From contig NZ_JAIEPC010000047.1 of NCBI RefSeq assembly GCF_019749955.1, forward strand, positions 1 through 52,402: DNA of 52,402 nt, in the 5' to 3' direction. Of this stretch, positions 9,416 to 18,626 are shown piece by piece (position 1 is the stretch's first letter; each line of letters starts with the position of its first letter). The position numbers and the translations under genes were made by a program. Below the pieces are notes generated by a model that made no database searches, was not told the origin of the DNA, and saw nothing but the letters and a program-made list of their open reading frames with translations. This stretch comes from Sphingomonas sp. Lineage in GTDB: Bacteria; Pseudomonadota; Alphaproteobacteria; Sphingomonadales; Sphingomonadaceae.

Positions 9416-9482
9416 CTTCTTTGTGCCTTTGTGTCTTTGTGTGAGAAAAATTGACTCACACAAAGACGCGAAGGCACGAAGA
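9416..9482 (+). repeat. Palindromic repeat upstream of mccA (second copy of the sufD-start family)
   Basis: Arms 9416-9444 (CTTCTTTGTGCCTTTGTGTC...) and 9455-9482 (...CACAAAGACGCGAAGGCACG) are inverted around an AT-rich loop. Close to 2052-2114. As in sufD, this copy lies just upstream of a start codon (mccA ATG at 9376, minus strand). Confidence 0.85.
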
Positions 9483-9512
9483 ACAAGTTTGGGTCTTCCG
9501 ATCGCGCGTGCA

Positions 9513-9992
9513 TTACTCGCTGCATCCCGTTGTGCGGCTCGAATAGCTGATATTGGCGACTTTCCACGTGCCATTCTCGCGCACCAGATCGAACAGGTCA
9601 TAACCGCAGTGGTGCAGCTTGCCGTCGATGTAGAAATTGAAGCGCCCCCACACGAACGCGAGATCGCCGTCGACTTCGATCGCAGGGTCGTAGAGGCGTT
9701 CCTCATATTTCTCCGGCCCCGGCTTCAGTCCGGCGAAGAATTCGGTCATCGGGCGGCGGATGATCTTGCGGGTGCCGTCGGCGGCTTCGTTGGCGATGAA
9801 CAGATTGCCATCTTCACGCGCGAGCGGGCGCAGCAACTCGCCATTGCGCGCGGCAATCGCGGCGAAAGTGGCGTTGACGGGGACCATCACCGCCGCGGCT
9901 TCACCTTGCGGCTCGGGCGGCTTGCCGGTGCCCTTTGGCAGCGGCGGCGTGGGGGTGATCTGGAGGAGGAGGGGGAGGAGGAAGAGGGGCAT
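9513..9992 (-). CDS. DUF4440/SnoaL-like secreted protein
   Basis: A 159-residue protein with a short hydrophobic N-terminus (MPLFLLPLLLQ) that may be a signal peptide, a Pro-rich linker, and an NTF2-like domain from about residue 35 (VMVPVNATFAAIAARNGELL) ending in YDLFDLVRENGTWKVANISY, typical of DUF4440 proteins. The family fold binds small molecules or is catalytically inert; no specific function can be given. It lies between mccA and mccB, where carboxylase operons usually have no such gene, next to the DUF559 cassette. Its upstream region is a palindromic REP-like repeat. Confidence 0.75.
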   Translation of the reverse strand: MPLFLLPLLLQITPTPPLPKGTGKPPEPQGEAAAVMVPVNATFAAIAARNGELLRPLAREDGNLFIANEAADGTRKIIRRPMTEFFAGLKPGPEKYEERLYDPAIEVDGDLAFVWGRFNFYIDGKLHHCGYDLFDLVRENGTWKVANISYSSRTTGCSE

Positions 9993-10005
9993 GTCGTGTC
10001 CTTCT

Positions 10006-10062
10006 AATTCCTCCCCGAGCTTGTCTCGGGGAGGTGGCAGTGCGAAGCACTGACGGAGGGGT
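10006..10062 (+). repeat. REP-like two-hairpin repeat, left copy at DUF559 gene 2
   Basis: Begins AATTCCTCCCCGAGCTTG. It has two hairpins, CCTCCCCGAG/CTCGGGGAGG and CAGTGCGAAGCACTG, then ACGGAGGGG. Similar copies at 10439-10493 (inverted) and 10504-10559 (same orientation). Confidence 0.88.
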
Positions 10063-10069
10063 GATCGTC

Positions 10070-10495
10070 ATGTTCAAGGACATTGCGCCAAAGGCAAGCG
10101 CCGGGACGGTTCAGCAATCGCGCCGATTGCGGCGGGCGATGAGCCTGCCCGAAATCCTGCTGTGGCAGGCGTTGCAGGCCCGGCCGGGCGGCTTGAAATT
10201 CCGCCGCCAGCATCCTTCCGGGCCATACACGTTGGACTTTTACTGCAGCGATGCTCGGCTGGTGGTTGAAGTCGATGGCGAGTCGCATTCGCGGGGTGAC
10301 CAGCCTGCGCGCGATGCTGCTCGAGATGCGTGGCTTGCCAAGCGCGGGCTTGCGACGATGCGCATTCCCGCTGGCGAAGTGCTCAAGGATGTGGACGCGG
10401 TCGTTCGAGGTATCGTCGCCGAGGCCCGCGCGCGTCTGCCCCTCCACCATGCTTCGCATGGTCCCCCTCCCCGAGGCAAGCTCGGGGAGGAATGA
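10070..10495 (+). CDS. DUF559 / Vsr-like endonuclease-fold protein, second copy
   Basis: A 141-residue DUF559 protein with RRAMSLPEILLWQAL, KFRRQHPSGPYTLDFYCSDA (D56) and LVVEVDGESHS (E67, D69), so the PD-(D/E)XK-like core is complete. It is only distantly similar to the DUF559 gene at 228-746 (same motifs, different sequence between them). The ATG at 10070 follows the left REP-like repeat; the last about 18 codons (HHASHGPPPRGKLGEE) lie inside the right, inverted repeat. The gene sits between mccA/DUF4440 and mccB on the opposite strand to those genes. This inverted-repeat cassette arrangement mirrors the first DUF559 gene. Nuclease activity is inferred from the family. Confidence 0.82.
   Translation: MFKDIAPKASAGTVQQSRRLRRAMSLPEILLWQALQARPGGLKFRRQHPSGPYTLDFYCSDARLVVEVDGESHSRGDQPARDAARDAWLAKRGLATMRIPAGEVLKDVDAVVRGIVAEARARLPLHHASHGPPPRGKLGEE
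10439..10493 (-). repeat. REP-like repeat, inverted right copy at DUF559 gene 2
   Basis: Reverse-complement orientation relative to 10006-10062: hairpins around CCATGCTTCGCATGG and CTCCCCGAG/CTCGGGGAG. It encodes the C-terminus of the DUF559 protein, and the gene stop (TGA 10493-10495) lies at its edge. Confidence 0.87.
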
Positions 10496-10503
10496 GAAGA
10501 CCC

Positions 10504-10559
10504 AATTCCTCCCCGAGCTTGCCTCGGGGAGGTGGCAGCGCGAAGCGCTGACGGAGGGG
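10504..10559 (+). repeat. REP-like repeat, third copy between DUF559 gene 2 and mccB
   Basis: Nearly identical to 10006-10062 and in the same orientation, with second hairpin CAGCGCGAAGCGCTG in which stem changes are compensated (GTGC...GCAC versus GCGC...GCGC). It forms a head-to-head pair with 10439-10493, 10 bp apart, and ends just before the mccB stop. Confidence 0.88.
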
Positions 10560-10572
10560 CCGACGCGCCCCC

Positions 10573-12183
10573 TCACATCCGAAACACCCCGAACCGGGGC
10601 GCCTCCGCCACCGGCGCATTGAGGCACGCTGCCAAGCTCAACCCGAGCACATCGCGCGTCTGCGCGGGGTCGATAATCCCGTCGTCCCACAGCCGCGCGG
10701 TCGCGTGCCAGGGGTTGCCTTCGTCCTCATATTTCGCGCGGATCGGCGCTTTGAAGGCTTCCGCCTCCGCCTCGCTCCACGTCTCCGCATCGCGGTGCAC
10801 CGTCGCCAGTACGCTCGCCGCCTGCTCGCCGCCCATCACCGAGATCCGCGCATTGGGCCAGGTGAACAGGAAGCGTGGCCCGTAAGCCCGCCCGCACATG
10901 CCGTAGTTCCCTGCCCCGAACGACCCGCCGATCAGCACGGTGATCTTGGGGACACTCGCCGTCGCCACCGCCGTCACCAGTTTCGCGCCGTGCTTGGCGA
11001 TCCCTTCGGCCTCATATTTGCCGCCGACCATGAAGCCCGAGATGTTCTGGAGAAACAGCAAAGGCACCCGCCGCTGGCAGGCGAGCTCGATGAAATGCGC
11101 GCCCTTCTGCGCGCTCTCCGAAAACAGCACGCCGTTGTTGGCAAGGATCGCGACTGGCATGCCCCAGATATGCGCGAAGCCGCACACCAGCGACGTGCCG
11201 TAGAGCGCCTTGAATTCGTGGAACTCGCTCCCGTCGACCAGCCGCGCGATCACTTCGTGGACGTCATAGGGCGCGCGGACGTCGCTGGGCACGATACCAT
11301 AAAGCTCCTCGGCATCGTATTTCGGCGGGCGGGGCTCTTTGGCGCGTGTCTCGACTTCGCTCGACACGAACGGATTGCCCAAATGCGAAACGATATCGCG
11401 CACGATCGTCAGCGCATGCTCGTCATTCTCGGCGACATGATCGACCACGCCCGATTTGCGGCCATGCGTGTCGGCGCCGCCCAGTTCTTCCGCCGAAATC
11501 ACTTCGCCCGTCGCCGCTTTCACCAGCGGGGGACCTGCAAGGAAGATCGTGCCTTGCCCGCGCACGATGATCGTCTCGTCGGACATGGCGGGCACATAGG
11601 CGCCGCCCGCGGTGCAACTCCCCATCACGCAGGCGATCTGCGGGATGCCGAGCGCCGACATATTGGCCTGGTTGAAGAAAATGCGGCCGAAATGGTCGCG
11701 GTCGGGGAACACCTCGGCCTGATGCGGCAAGTTGGCGCCGCCGGAGTCGACCAGATAGATACACGGCAGCCGGTTTTCCTGCGCAATCTCCTGCGCACGC
11801 AGATGCTTCTTGACCGTCAGCGGATAGTAGGTGCCGCCCTTCACCGTCGCGTCGTTGCAGACGATCATGCACTGGCGACCCGACACGCGGCCAATCCCCG
11901 CAATCACGCCTGCGCCGGGAATATCCTCGCCATACACCTCATACGCGGCGAGCTGGCCGATCTCCAGAAACGGCGAGCCCGGATCGAGCAGCCGCTCCAC
12001 CCGCTCGCGCGGCAGCAGCTTGCCGCGCGCCGTATGCCTTTCGCGCGACTTCTCATTGCCGCCCAGCGCGGCCTTGGCGACATCGGCGCGCAGCCGCTCG
12101 ACCAGCGCGCGATTATGCGCGGCATTGGCGCGGAACAGGTCGCTCTCGACCGAAATCTTGGTGTCGAGCACCGGGGCGCTCAT
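10573..12183 (-). CDS. mccB: Methylcrotonyl-CoA carboxylase beta (carboxyltransferase) subunit
   Basis: A 536-residue carboxyltransferase with both crotonase-like halves: N-terminal [30 protein letters not shown] region, [60 protein letters not shown], and C-terminal [23 protein letters not shown] and [21 protein letters not shown]. These are diagnostic for the MCC type rather than propionyl-CoA carboxylase. It carboxylates 3-methylcrotonyl-CoA with MccA in leucine breakdown. Residues about 271-280 ([10 protein letters not shown]) in the linker between the halves are encoded by one arm of the palindrome family also found in sufC. The ATG at 12183 gives full length. Confidence 0.93.
   Translation of the reverse strand: MSAPVLDTKISVESDLFRANAAHNRALVERLRADVAKAALGGNEKSRERHTARGKLLPRERVERLLDPGSPFLEIGQLAAYEVYGEDIPGAGVIAGIGRVSGRQCMIVCNDATVKGGTYYPLTVKKHLRAQEIAQENRLPCIYLVDSGGANLPHQAEVFPDRDHFGRIFFNQANMSALGIPQIACVMGSCTAGGAYVPAMSDETIIVRGQGTIFLAGPPLVKAATGEVISAEELGGADTHGRKSGVVDHVAENDEHALTIVRDIVSHLGNPFVSSEVETRAKEPRPPKYDAEELYGIVPSDVRAPYDVHEVIARLVDGSEFHEFKALYGTSLVCGFAHIWGMPVAILANNGVLFSESAQKGAHFIELACQRRVPLLFLQNISGFMVGGKYEAEGIAKHGAKLVTAVATASVPKITVLIGGSFGAGNYGMCGRAYGPRFLFTWPNARISVMGGEQAASVLATVHRDAETWSEAEAEAFKAPIRAKYEDEGNPWHATARLWDDGIIDPAQTRDVLGLSLAACLNAPVAEAPRFGVFRM
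11346..11373 (-). repeat. Half palindromic element inside mccB
   Basis: 28 bp whose reverse complement begins CCGTTCGTGTCGAGCGAAG, matching the left arm of the sufC element (1360-1387) at 26 of 28 positions. It is read in the same frame as in sufC (PFVSSEVE in both proteins). The second arm is absent. Confidence 0.85.
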
Positions 12184-12299
12184 GCGGCTTCCTCTCGCTT
12201 ATCGAACCACCTGACTAGCCTTGTGGGTCGCGATTGGGAAGCTGGCGCGCGCGGGGGCGGCGGTGTAATGCCAGCGCCATAAAATCAGGGAGAAGCAGG

Positions 12300-14363
12300 A
12301 TGAAGCGTCAGGCAATTTTGGCAGCGATGTTGCTCGCCAGCGCGGGTGCAGTCACCTTGGCGGCGCCGGGCAAAGCGCCCGTCGCGCGCGCGAGCGGGAT
12401 CGACCAGGCTGGCATCGACAAGAGCGTCAAGCCGGGCGACGATTTCGACGGCTATGCCAGCGGCGTGTGGCGCGCCAAGACCGAGATTCCTGCCGATCGC
12501 GCCTTCACCGGCCTCTTCCTTGACGTGTTCAATCTCGCCGAAGCACGCAACCGCGCGATCATCGACGCCGCGCTTGCGGCGAAGGCAGCGCCCGGCAGCG
12601 ATCAGCAGAAGATCGCCGATTTCTACCGCGCCTTTACCGACACCGCAGGCATTGAAGCGCGCGGCCTTGCGCCGCTCAAGCCCGACCTCGATGCCATTGC
12701 CGCGCTCGCCGACAAGCGCGCGCTGTCGGCCATGCTCGGCGGCGATGTCCGTGCTGATGTCGATCCGCTCAACGCGACCAATTTCCATACCGCGCATCTG
12801 TTCGGCGTGTTCGTGACGCAAGGGCTGGAGGCGCCCGGCAAGGCGGTGCCCTATCTGCTGCAGGGCGGATTGGGCCTGCCCGAGCGCGACTATTATCTGT
12901 CGGCCGAAAAGGAATCACTGGCGACGCGCGCGGCGTACCGCGATTACATCACCAGGATTTTCACGCTGGCGGGGATGAGCGATCCGGCGGCGCGCGCCGA
13001 CCGGGTGATCGCGCTCGAAACCAGGATCGCGACCGCGCATCTCGATAATGTCGCCGCACAAGACGTGCACAAGGCGAACAATCCGTGGAAGCGCGCCGAT
13101 TTCGACACCAAGGCGCCGGGGATCGACTGGGGCGCGTTCTTTGGCGCGGCACAGCTCGGCAGCCAGCAGGACTTCATCGTGTGGATGCCTGATGCGACCA
13201 GCAAGCTGTCGGCGCTGGTCGCGAGCGAGCCGCTGGCGAGCTGGCAGGATTGGCTGGCGTTCCACCACATCGACGATGCGGCCGCCGTGCTGCCCAAGGC
13301 TTTTGACGCGGCGTCGTTCGATTTCTACGGGCGGGCGCTGTCGGGCACCGCGCAGCAGCGCCCGCGCGACAAGCGCGCGATCGGGGCGGTCAACGGTAAC
13401 CTCGGCGATGCCGTCGGGCGGATCTTTGCCGCGCGCTATTTCCCGGCCTCGTCGAAGCGCGATATCCAGGCGATGGTCAGCAACATCCTCGCGGCGTTCG
13501 ACAAGCGCGTCGGCGCACTCGATTGGATGAAGCCCGCGACCAAGGCCGAAGCGCGGCGCAAGATCACGACGATGCGCGTGAGCGTCGGCTATCCCGAGCA
13601 TTGGCGCGACTATAGCGGGCTCGACGTGAAGGCCGATGACCCGGTCGGCAATCTCGCGCGCGCACGGCTCGCCGAATATCGCTGGCAGCTCGCCAAGCTG
13701 ACGCAGGCGCCCGACAAGGGCGAATGGTGGATGACGCCGCAGACAGTGAACGCGGTCAACCTGCCGTTGCAGAATGCACTCAACTTCCCGGCGGCGATTC
13801 TCGAAGCGCCCTTCTATGACCCCAAGCGCGATGCGGCCGCCAATTATGGCTCGATCGGCGCGGTGATCGGGCATGAGATCAGCCATAGTTTCGACAATAC
13901 CGGCGCAGAATTCGACGCGGCAGGGCGGCTGCGCAACTGGTGGACGCCCGAAGACCTCGCCCACTTCAAGGAACAGAGCGCGGCGCTGGTCGCGCAGTAC
14001 AGCGCTTATGAAGCGCTGCCGGGGCTGCACATCAATGGCGAGCAGACCTTGGGCGAGAATATCGCCGATGTCGCTGGCCTCACAGCGGCGTATGAGGCTT
14101 ATCACGCATCGCTGAAGGGCAAGCCCGCGCCAGTGATCGGCGGGCTGACGGGCGACCAGCGCTTCTTCCTCGCCTTTGCGCAGAGCTGGCGCGAAAAGGT
14201 GCGCGAAAGGGCATTGCGCGGGCAGGTCGCGACCGATGGCCATTCGCCCGGCGGCTTTCGCGCGCAGACGGTGCGCAACCTCGACGGCTGGTACAAGGCG
14301 TTCGGCGTGAAGCCGGGCGACAAGCTGTATCTGGCGCCTGAGAAGCGCGTGAAGGTCTGGTAA
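12300..14363 (+). CDS. M13-family zinc metallopeptidase (PepO/neprilysin-like), secreted
   Basis: A 687-residue protein with a signal peptide (MKRQAILAAMLLASAGAVTLAAPG), the M13 N-terminal domain (SGIDQAGIDKSVKPGDDFDGYASGVW) and the catalytic domain with HExxH in VIGHEISHSFDNTGAEFD and the third zinc ligand motif ENIADVAGL. NAVNLPLQNALNFPAAILEAPFYD-type substrate-binding sequence is also present. It should act in the periplasm on oligopeptides. ATG 12300 is preceded by AGGGAGAAGCAGG. It is divergent from mccB with a 116-bp shared upstream region. Full length compared with the family. Confidence 0.94.
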   Translation: MKRQAILAAMLLASAGAVTLAAPGKAPVARASGIDQAGIDKSVKPGDDFDGYASGVWRAKTEIPADRAFTGLFLDVFNLAEARNRAIIDAALAAKAAPGSDQQKIADFYRAFTDTAGIEARGLAPLKPDLDAIAALADKRALSAMLGGDVRADVDPLNATNFHTAHLFGVFVTQGLEAPGKAVPYLLQGGLGLPERDYYLSAEKESLATRAAYRDYITRIFTLAGMSDPAARADRVIALETRIATAHLDNVAAQDVHKANNPWKRADFDTKAPGIDWGAFFGAAQLGSQQDFIVWMPDATSKLSALVASEPLASWQDWLAFHHIDDAAAVLPKAFDAASFDFYGRALSGTAQQRPRDKRAIGAVNGNLGDAVGRIFAARYFPASSKRDIQAMVSNILAAFDKRVGALDWMKPATKAEARRKITTMRVSVGYPEHWRDYSGLDVKADDPVGNLARARLAEYRWQLAKLTQAPDKGEWWMTPQTVNAVNLPLQNALNFPAAILEAPFYDPKRDAAANYGSIGAVIGHEISHSFDNTGAEFDAAGRLRNWWTPEDLAHFKEQSAALVAQYSAYEALPGLHINGEQTLGENIADVAGLTAAYEAYHASLKGKPAPVIGGLTGDQRFFLAFAQSWREKVRERALRGQVATDGHSPGGFRAQTVRNLDGWYKAFGVKPGDKLYLAPEKRVKVW

Positions 14364-14455
14364 GGGCATGCACGCGGCAGGGGCGATCAACGCCCTTGCC
14401 ACCGCGCCGCGACCGGCTTAGGAAACTGTAGCAATCGCTACAGGAGTCGTTGGCC

Positions 14456-14809
14456 ATGACCGGATTTCGCATTCTTCTCGCCGCGATCCTCGCGCTGATG
14501 CTGGGCTATACCGGCCCGGTGATCGTGCAGCATGGCATGGGGCTGGTGCCTCTTTTCTTCGCGGCGATCGGCGAGATGGGCTGGCAGGGGCAGTTCAACG
14601 TCGACTTTTCGTGTTTCCTGATCCTGTCGGGGCTGTGGGTGGCGTGGCGCAATAATTTCTCGACCGTCGGGCTGGTGCTCGCGCCGGTCGCGAGCTTCGG
14701 CGGCGCGCTGTTCCTGTCGGCCTATTTGCTGATCGTAAGTTTCCAGGTGCGCGGCGACATGGCGGCGTTGCTGATGGGCTCGCGGCGGGCAGCGGCGCTG
14801 CGCGGCTAG
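14456..14809 (+). CDS. Small integral membrane protein of unknown function
   Basis: A 117-residue protein with about three hydrophobic segments: residues 3-20 (GFRILLAAILALMLGYTG), around 52-66 (FSCFLILSGLWVAWR) and 72-97 (VGLVLAPVASFGGALFLSAY). ATG 14456 is preceded by CAGGAG at the right distance. I recognise no named family. It is convergent with the isovaleryl-CoA dehydrogenase gene, with stop codons 1 bp apart. Confidence 0.72.
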   Translation: MTGFRILLAAILALMLGYTGPVIVQHGMGLVPLFFAAIGEMGWQGQFNVDFSCFLILSGLWVAWRNNFSTVGLVLAPVASFGGALFLSAYLLIVSFQVRGDMAALLMGSRRAAALRG

Positions 14810-14810
14810 C

Positions 14811-15971
14811 TCACCCTGCGCCGATCAATTCGCGCCCGATCAGGAAGCGTCGGATCTCATTCGTGCCTGCACCGATGTCGTAGAGCTTGGCATCGCGCAG
14901 GAACCGTTCGACCGGCCATTCCCTGGTATAGCCCGCGCCGCCCAGCGCCTGGATCGCTTCGAGCGACACCTTCACTGCGTTTTCGCTCGCGAGCAGGATC
15001 GCCCCTGCCGCATCGAAGCGCGTCGTCTTGCCAGCATCGCACGCCCGCGCGACGGCATAGACATAGGCGCGGGCGGAATTGAGCGCGACATACATGTCGG
15101 CGACCTTGGCCTGGATCAGCTGGAACTGGCCGATCGACTGGCCGAACTGCTTGCGCTCGCGCACGTACGGGATGACCACGTCGAGGCAGGCCTGCATGAT
15201 GCCGAGCGGCCCGGCCGCCAGCACTGCGCGCTCGTAATCGAGCCCCGACATCAGCACGCCGACCCCGCCATTCATCGGCCCCATCACATTTTCGGCCGGG
15301 ACTTCGCAATCCTCGAACACCAGCTCGGCGGTGTCCGAGCCACGCATCCCCATCTTGTCGAGCTTCTTCGACACGCTGAACCCGGCCATGTCCTTTTCGA
15401 TCAGGAACGCCGTGATCCCGCGCGATCCCGCCTCGGGCTCGGTCTTGGCATAGACGACGAGCGTGTCGGCTTCGGTCGAATTGGTGATCCAGAATTTGGT
15501 GCCGTTGAGGACATAGCGGTCGTTACCGCGCAGCTCGGCCTTGAGCTTCATCGACACCACGTCCGACCCCGCGCCCGCTTCGGACATGGCGAGCGAGCCG
15601 ACATGCTCGCCTGAAATCAGCTTGGGCAGATATTTCGCTTTCTGCGCGTCGTTACCCCAGCGGCGGATCTGGTTGACGCACAGGTTCGAATGCGCGCCAT
15701 AGCTTAGCCCGATCGACGCCGAGGCGCGCGACACTTCTTCCATCGCGACGCAGTGGTCGAGATAGCCAAGGCCAAGCCCGCCCCATTCCTCCTCGACCGT
15801 GATCCCGTGCAGCCCGAGCGCGCCCATCGCCGGCCACAGCGAGCGGTCGAATTTATTGTCGGCGTCGATCGCGGCGGCCTTGGGGGCGATTTCGGCGCTG
15901 GCGAAGCGCTGCGTCGTTTCGCGGATCATATCGGCGGTCTCGCCGAGCGCGAAGTCGAGCATCATGTCCAT
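14811..15971 (-). CDS. ivd: Isovaleryl-CoA dehydrogenase
   Basis: A 386-residue acyl-CoA dehydrogenase, FAD-dependent, oxidising isovaleryl-CoA to 3-methylcrotonyl-CoA, the substrate of the MccAB carboxylase encoded at 7.4-12.2 kb. Diagnostic sequences are [67 protein letters not shown] (catalytic Glu in the YER context) and the C-terminal [20 protein letters not shown]. Start 15971 was chosen because GGAG lies about 9 bp upstream and the product is then of usual length; in-frame ATGs at 15980 and 16013 are alternatives. Confidence 0.93.
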   Translation of the reverse strand: MDMMLDFALGETADMIRETTQRFASAEIAPKAAAIDADNKFDRSLWPAMGALGLHGITVEEEWGGLGLGYLDHCVAMEEVSRASASIGLSYGAHSNLCVNQIRRWGNDAQKAKYLPKLISGEHVGSLAMSEAGAGSDVVSMKLKAELRGNDRYVLNGTKFWITNSTEADTLVVYAKTEPEAGSRGITAFLIEKDMAGFSVSKKLDKMGMRGSDTAELVFEDCEVPAENVMGPMNGGVGVLMSGLDYERAVLAAGPLGIMQACLDVVIPYVRERKQFGQSIGQFQLIQAKVADMYVALNSARAYVYAVARACDAGKTTRFDAAGAILLASENAVKVSLEAIQALGGAGYTREWPVERFLRDAKLYDIGAGTNEIRRFLIGRELIGAG

Positions 15972-16065
15972 CTTGTCCATCTCCGTTCGCTCGAACTTGT
16001 CGTCGAGCCGCATTTCCTTTCTAACCCCCTGACGAAAACACGACGCTTCGACAAGCGCGACACCG

Positions 16066-17493
16066 ATGGGGATGATAAATTTGGCCAGCCTGTTTCGAAC
16101 CAAGTTGATCCTGACCGGCGATGACCAGCCCGAACATCACCGGCTGGCGCGCACGCTCGGTTGGCCGAGCCTTGTCGCGCTCGGCGTCGGGGCGATCGTC
16201 GGCACCGGCATCTTGACGCTGATCGGCGTCGGCGCCGACCGTGCCGGGCCTGCGGTGCTGCTCAGCTTTGTCGTGGCGGGCGCGATCTGCGCGTGCGCGG
16301 CGCTTTGCTATGCCGAAATGGCGACGATGATTCCGGCGTCAGGGAGCGCCTACACCTATAGCTATGCGGTGCTGGGCGAGATTTTCGCCTGGGTGGTCGG
16401 GTGGAGCCTGATCCTCGAATATTCGCTGGTGGTGTCGACCGTCGCGGTCGGCTGGTCGGGCTATGCCGTCGGGTTCCTGAAGGGGTTGGGCGTCCCTTTC
16501 CCGGAGGCGCTCGCAAACGGCCCGGCGCTGGGCGGGGTGGTCAATCTGCCCGCCGTCGCGATCATCGCGGTTGTCGCTGGGTTGCTGATGCTCGGGACGC
16601 GCGAGAGTGCGCGGATCAACATGATCCTCGTCGTGCTCAAGATCGTCACGCTCGCGCTGTTCGTCGCGGTTGCGCTACCGCATTTCGACGCGGCCAACTT
16701 CGCGCCCTTCGCCCCCAATGGCTATGGCTCGACCGAGGGCACTGGCGGGGTGAAGTACGGCGTGATGGGCGCGGCGGCGATCATCTTCTTCGCCTTCTAC
16801 GGCTTCGACGCGATCTCGACCGCAGCCGAGGAAGCGAAGAACCCCGAGCGCGATCTGGCGATTGGCATCGTCGGGTCGATGCTTGCGTGCACGGTGATTT
16901 ATCTCGTCGTCGCCGCCGTCGCGGTCGGCGCGCTGCCGGTTGCGCAGTTCGGCAAGAGCGCCGAGCCGCTCGCGCTGATCCTGCGCTCGATCGGGCAGGG
17001 CGGGGTAGCGACCGTTGTGGCGGCAGCGGCGGCGATTGCGCTGCCGACGGTGTTGCTGGCGTTCCTCTACGGCCAGAGCCGCATTTTCCTCGTGATGGCG
17101 CGCGATGGCTTCTTGCCGCAGAGCCTTGCCAAGATTTCGAGCCGGGGCACGCCGGTGCGGATCACGGTGCTGACCGCCGTGCTTGTGTCCATCGTCGCGG
17201 GACTGATGCCGCTCGATGAAATCGCGAGCCTCGCTAACGCCGGGACGCTGATTGCCTTCATTGCAGTCGCTGCCTGCGTGCTGGTGTCCAGAAGACGCGA
17301 CTCGGACGCAAAGCGACCCTTTCGCACGCCATTTGCCTGGTTGGTGGCGCCGGCAGCGATTCTCGGCTGTGCGTATCTGTTCACCAGCCTCCAGACCAAG
17401 ACGCAGATTTCATTCATCATTTGGAATGCGATCGGCCTGACCGTCTATTTTCTGTACGCCCGCGCGCGCGGTCACGCTGGCAGCCCCGAATAA
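16066..17493 (+). CDS. APC-superfamily amino acid permease (cationic amino acid transporter type)
   Basis: A 475-residue membrane protein with about 12 hydrophobic segments. The first has [18 protein letters not shown], the conserved substrate-binding glycine motif of APC transporters, followed by [20 protein letters not shown] and [20 protein letters not shown], typical of the CAT/YfnA branch. It imports amino acids across the inner membrane; the substrate cannot be read from sequence. It is divergent from ivd, and an amino-acid importer next to leucine catabolism makes sense, but this is inference. An ATG two codons later (16072) is an equally good start. Confidence 0.9.
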   Translation: MGMINLASLFRTKLILTGDDQPEHHRLARTLGWPSLVALGVGAIVGTGILTLIGVGADRAGPAVLLSFVVAGAICACAALCYAEMATMIPASGSAYTYSYAVLGEIFAWVVGWSLILEYSLVVSTVAVGWSGYAVGFLKGLGVPFPEALANGPALGGVVNLPAVAIIAVVAGLLMLGTRESARINMILVVLKIVTLALFVAVALPHFDAANFAPFAPNGYGSTEGTGGVKYGVMGAAAIIFFAFYGFDAISTAAEEAKNPERDLAIGIVGSMLACTVIYLVVAAVAVGALPVAQFGKSAEPLALILRSIGQGGVATVVAAAAAIALPTVLLAFLYGQSRIFLVMARDGFLPQSLAKISSRGTPVRITVLTAVLVSIVAGLMPLDEIASLANAGTLIAFIAVAACVLVSRRRDSDAKRPFRTPFAWLVAPAAILGCAYLFTSLQTKTQISFIIWNAIGLTVYFLYARARGHAGSPE

Positions 17494-17538
17494 AATCCAT
17501 TACGGATTTATTTCTGGGAGAGGTTAAGGGGATTTAAG

Positions 17539-18012
17539 ATGACCGAGGTCGAAACCTCGCGGCGCGCGCTGATCAAGTCGGCGGTGGCTGGTGTCGCGGC
17601 ATTGGGACCGCTCGGCCTGCTCGCTGGATGCAGGGATGATATCGCAGCTGCGAACACGGTCAGCGTCGTGCCTGAAACCAAATTGGCGAGCTTTGCGGCG
17701 ACCGCCGCCGCGAGCGCCCAGTCCGAAGCCAGCTATTGGGCGGCGGCGATCGGCCAGACCTTCAAGATCACCGGCGCCGAAGGCCCGATGTATGCGATAC
17801 TGAGTGCGGTGACCCCGATCGCGGTCGTTGGCGATCGCCCGACCGATTTGCGCCCGCTGCCGATGACCGCGACATTCGAGTTTGACCGGGGGTATAAGCC
17901 AATCGGCGAGGCTCTCTACGCGCTCGTGCAGGGCCGCGAGAGCGAGACCCAGTTGTTCATGCAGCGCGGCGGCACGGTTGAGGTGCCAACACTGGTCGCG
18001 CTGTTCAATTAA
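17539..18012 (+). CDS. Tat-exported lipoprotein-like protein of unknown function
   Basis: A 157-residue protein with a twin-arginine motif SRRALIKS at residues 7-14, a hydrophobic core, and a lipobox ending LLAGC with Cys31, so it is predicted to be folded before export and possibly lipid-anchored. The mature part (ATAAASAQSEASYWAAAIGQTFKI...) has no family I recognise. A ribosome site AAGGGG lies about 8 bp before the ATG. Upstream a short hairpin (AAATCC/GGATTT, 17493-17509) at the permease stop could be a weak terminator. Stop is 3 bp from the stop of the convergent gene. Confidence 0.7.
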   Translation: MTEVETSRRALIKSAVAGVAALGPLGLLAGCRDDIAAANTVSVVPETKLASFAATAAASAQSEASYWAAAIGQTFKITGAEGPMYAILSAVTPIAVVGDRPTDLRPLPMTATFEFDRGYKPIGEALYALVQGRESETQLFMQRGGTVEVPTLVALFN

Positions 18013-18015
18013 TCT

Positions 18016-18279
18016 TCAGCGCGGCCGACGGCCAGCAAGGCCGATCAGCGTCACCACGCCGATCGCCATCCACGCGATGTTGAGCACCGCTGACGGCAAG
18101 GCGCCGTGCCAGCCGCTGTTGAGAATGAATCCCGCCGCGCCGACGACATTCATCCATTGAAATGTGGGCGAACGCCCGTCGAGGCGCCCCGTCGACACCA
18201 GCAGATAAGAAGCGAGGATGAGCAGCGCCGCTGCCCATCCGATGAATTCGATAGCGATGGTGATCAACCGCGAATCCAA
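18016..18279 (-). CDS. CBU_0592-like small membrane protein
   Basis: An 87-residue protein with three hydrophobic segments (residues about 6-28, 44-57, 61-82). IEFIGWAAALLILASYLL then FQWMNVVGAAGFILNSGWHGALPSAVLNIAWMAIG is the pattern of the CBU_0592 family, whose function is unknown. It is the last gene of the acnA-GFA set and overlaps the GFA gene by 16 bp, so probably co-transcribed with aconitase. Confidence 0.75.
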   Translation of the reverse strand: MDSRLITIAIEFIGWAAALLILASYLLVSTGRLDGRSPTFQWMNVVGAAGFILNSGWHGALPSAVLNIAWMAIGVVTLIGLAGRRPR

Positions 18280-18626
18280 CCGCGTCCGTCAGGGTGTCGT
18301 ACTTCTACCGCCGCCATTTCGTCCGGCTCGAACAACCGGGCGTTCACACACGCCCAGTCGATCGCGTCGTCAAGCGCGACACAATGTGTCGTGCAGCCGC
18401 AGCCCGGGCAAAAATGCAGCCGGACGAAGGGGTCGGTCATGCGCGGGTGGACATAGCTGCCAATCCGATCACCCGTAATCTCAACCTCGGTCCGCTTGAA
18501 ATAGCCCCAGGTCGCGCCGTGCTTGATGCATAGCGAGCAGTTGCAGTCATTGATGTAATCAGGCGCGGTCGGGATCGTCACCCGAACCGCGCCGCAATGG
18601 CATGCCGCTGACAGCGCGCCGCTCAC
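18264..18626 (-). CDS. GFA-domain (glutathione-dependent formaldehyde-activating-like) protein
   Basis: A 120-residue zinc protein with the GFA cysteine pattern: CHCGAVRV near the N-terminus, [16 protein letters not shown], and [11 protein letters not shown]. The family is named after glutathione-dependent formaldehyde-activating enzyme (S-hydroxymethylglutathione formation), but most members are uncharacterised. The GTG start at 18626 overlaps the acnA stop by 4 bp (GTGA), strongly suggesting translational coupling to aconitase. The reading frame extends upstream into acnA, but that part is a shadow. Confidence 0.85.
   Translation of the reverse strand: MSGALSAACHCGAVRVTIPTAPDYINDCNCSLCIKHGATWGYFKRTEVEITGDRIGSYVHPRMTDPFVRLHFCPGCGCTTHCVALDDAIDWACVNARLFEPDEMAAVEVRHPDGRGWIRG

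Noticed and set aside
10004..10562. CRISPR-like array from the clustered REP-like copies
   Set aside because: Copies alternate in orientation, spacing is irregular (gaps from 10 to 376 bp), and one is coding; no cas genes are present.
10705..12282. Long plus-strand open frame (525 codons) opposite mccB
   Set aside because: It is the antisense shadow of mccB; high GC keeps reverse frames open, and the translation is His/Arg-rich without any family pattern.
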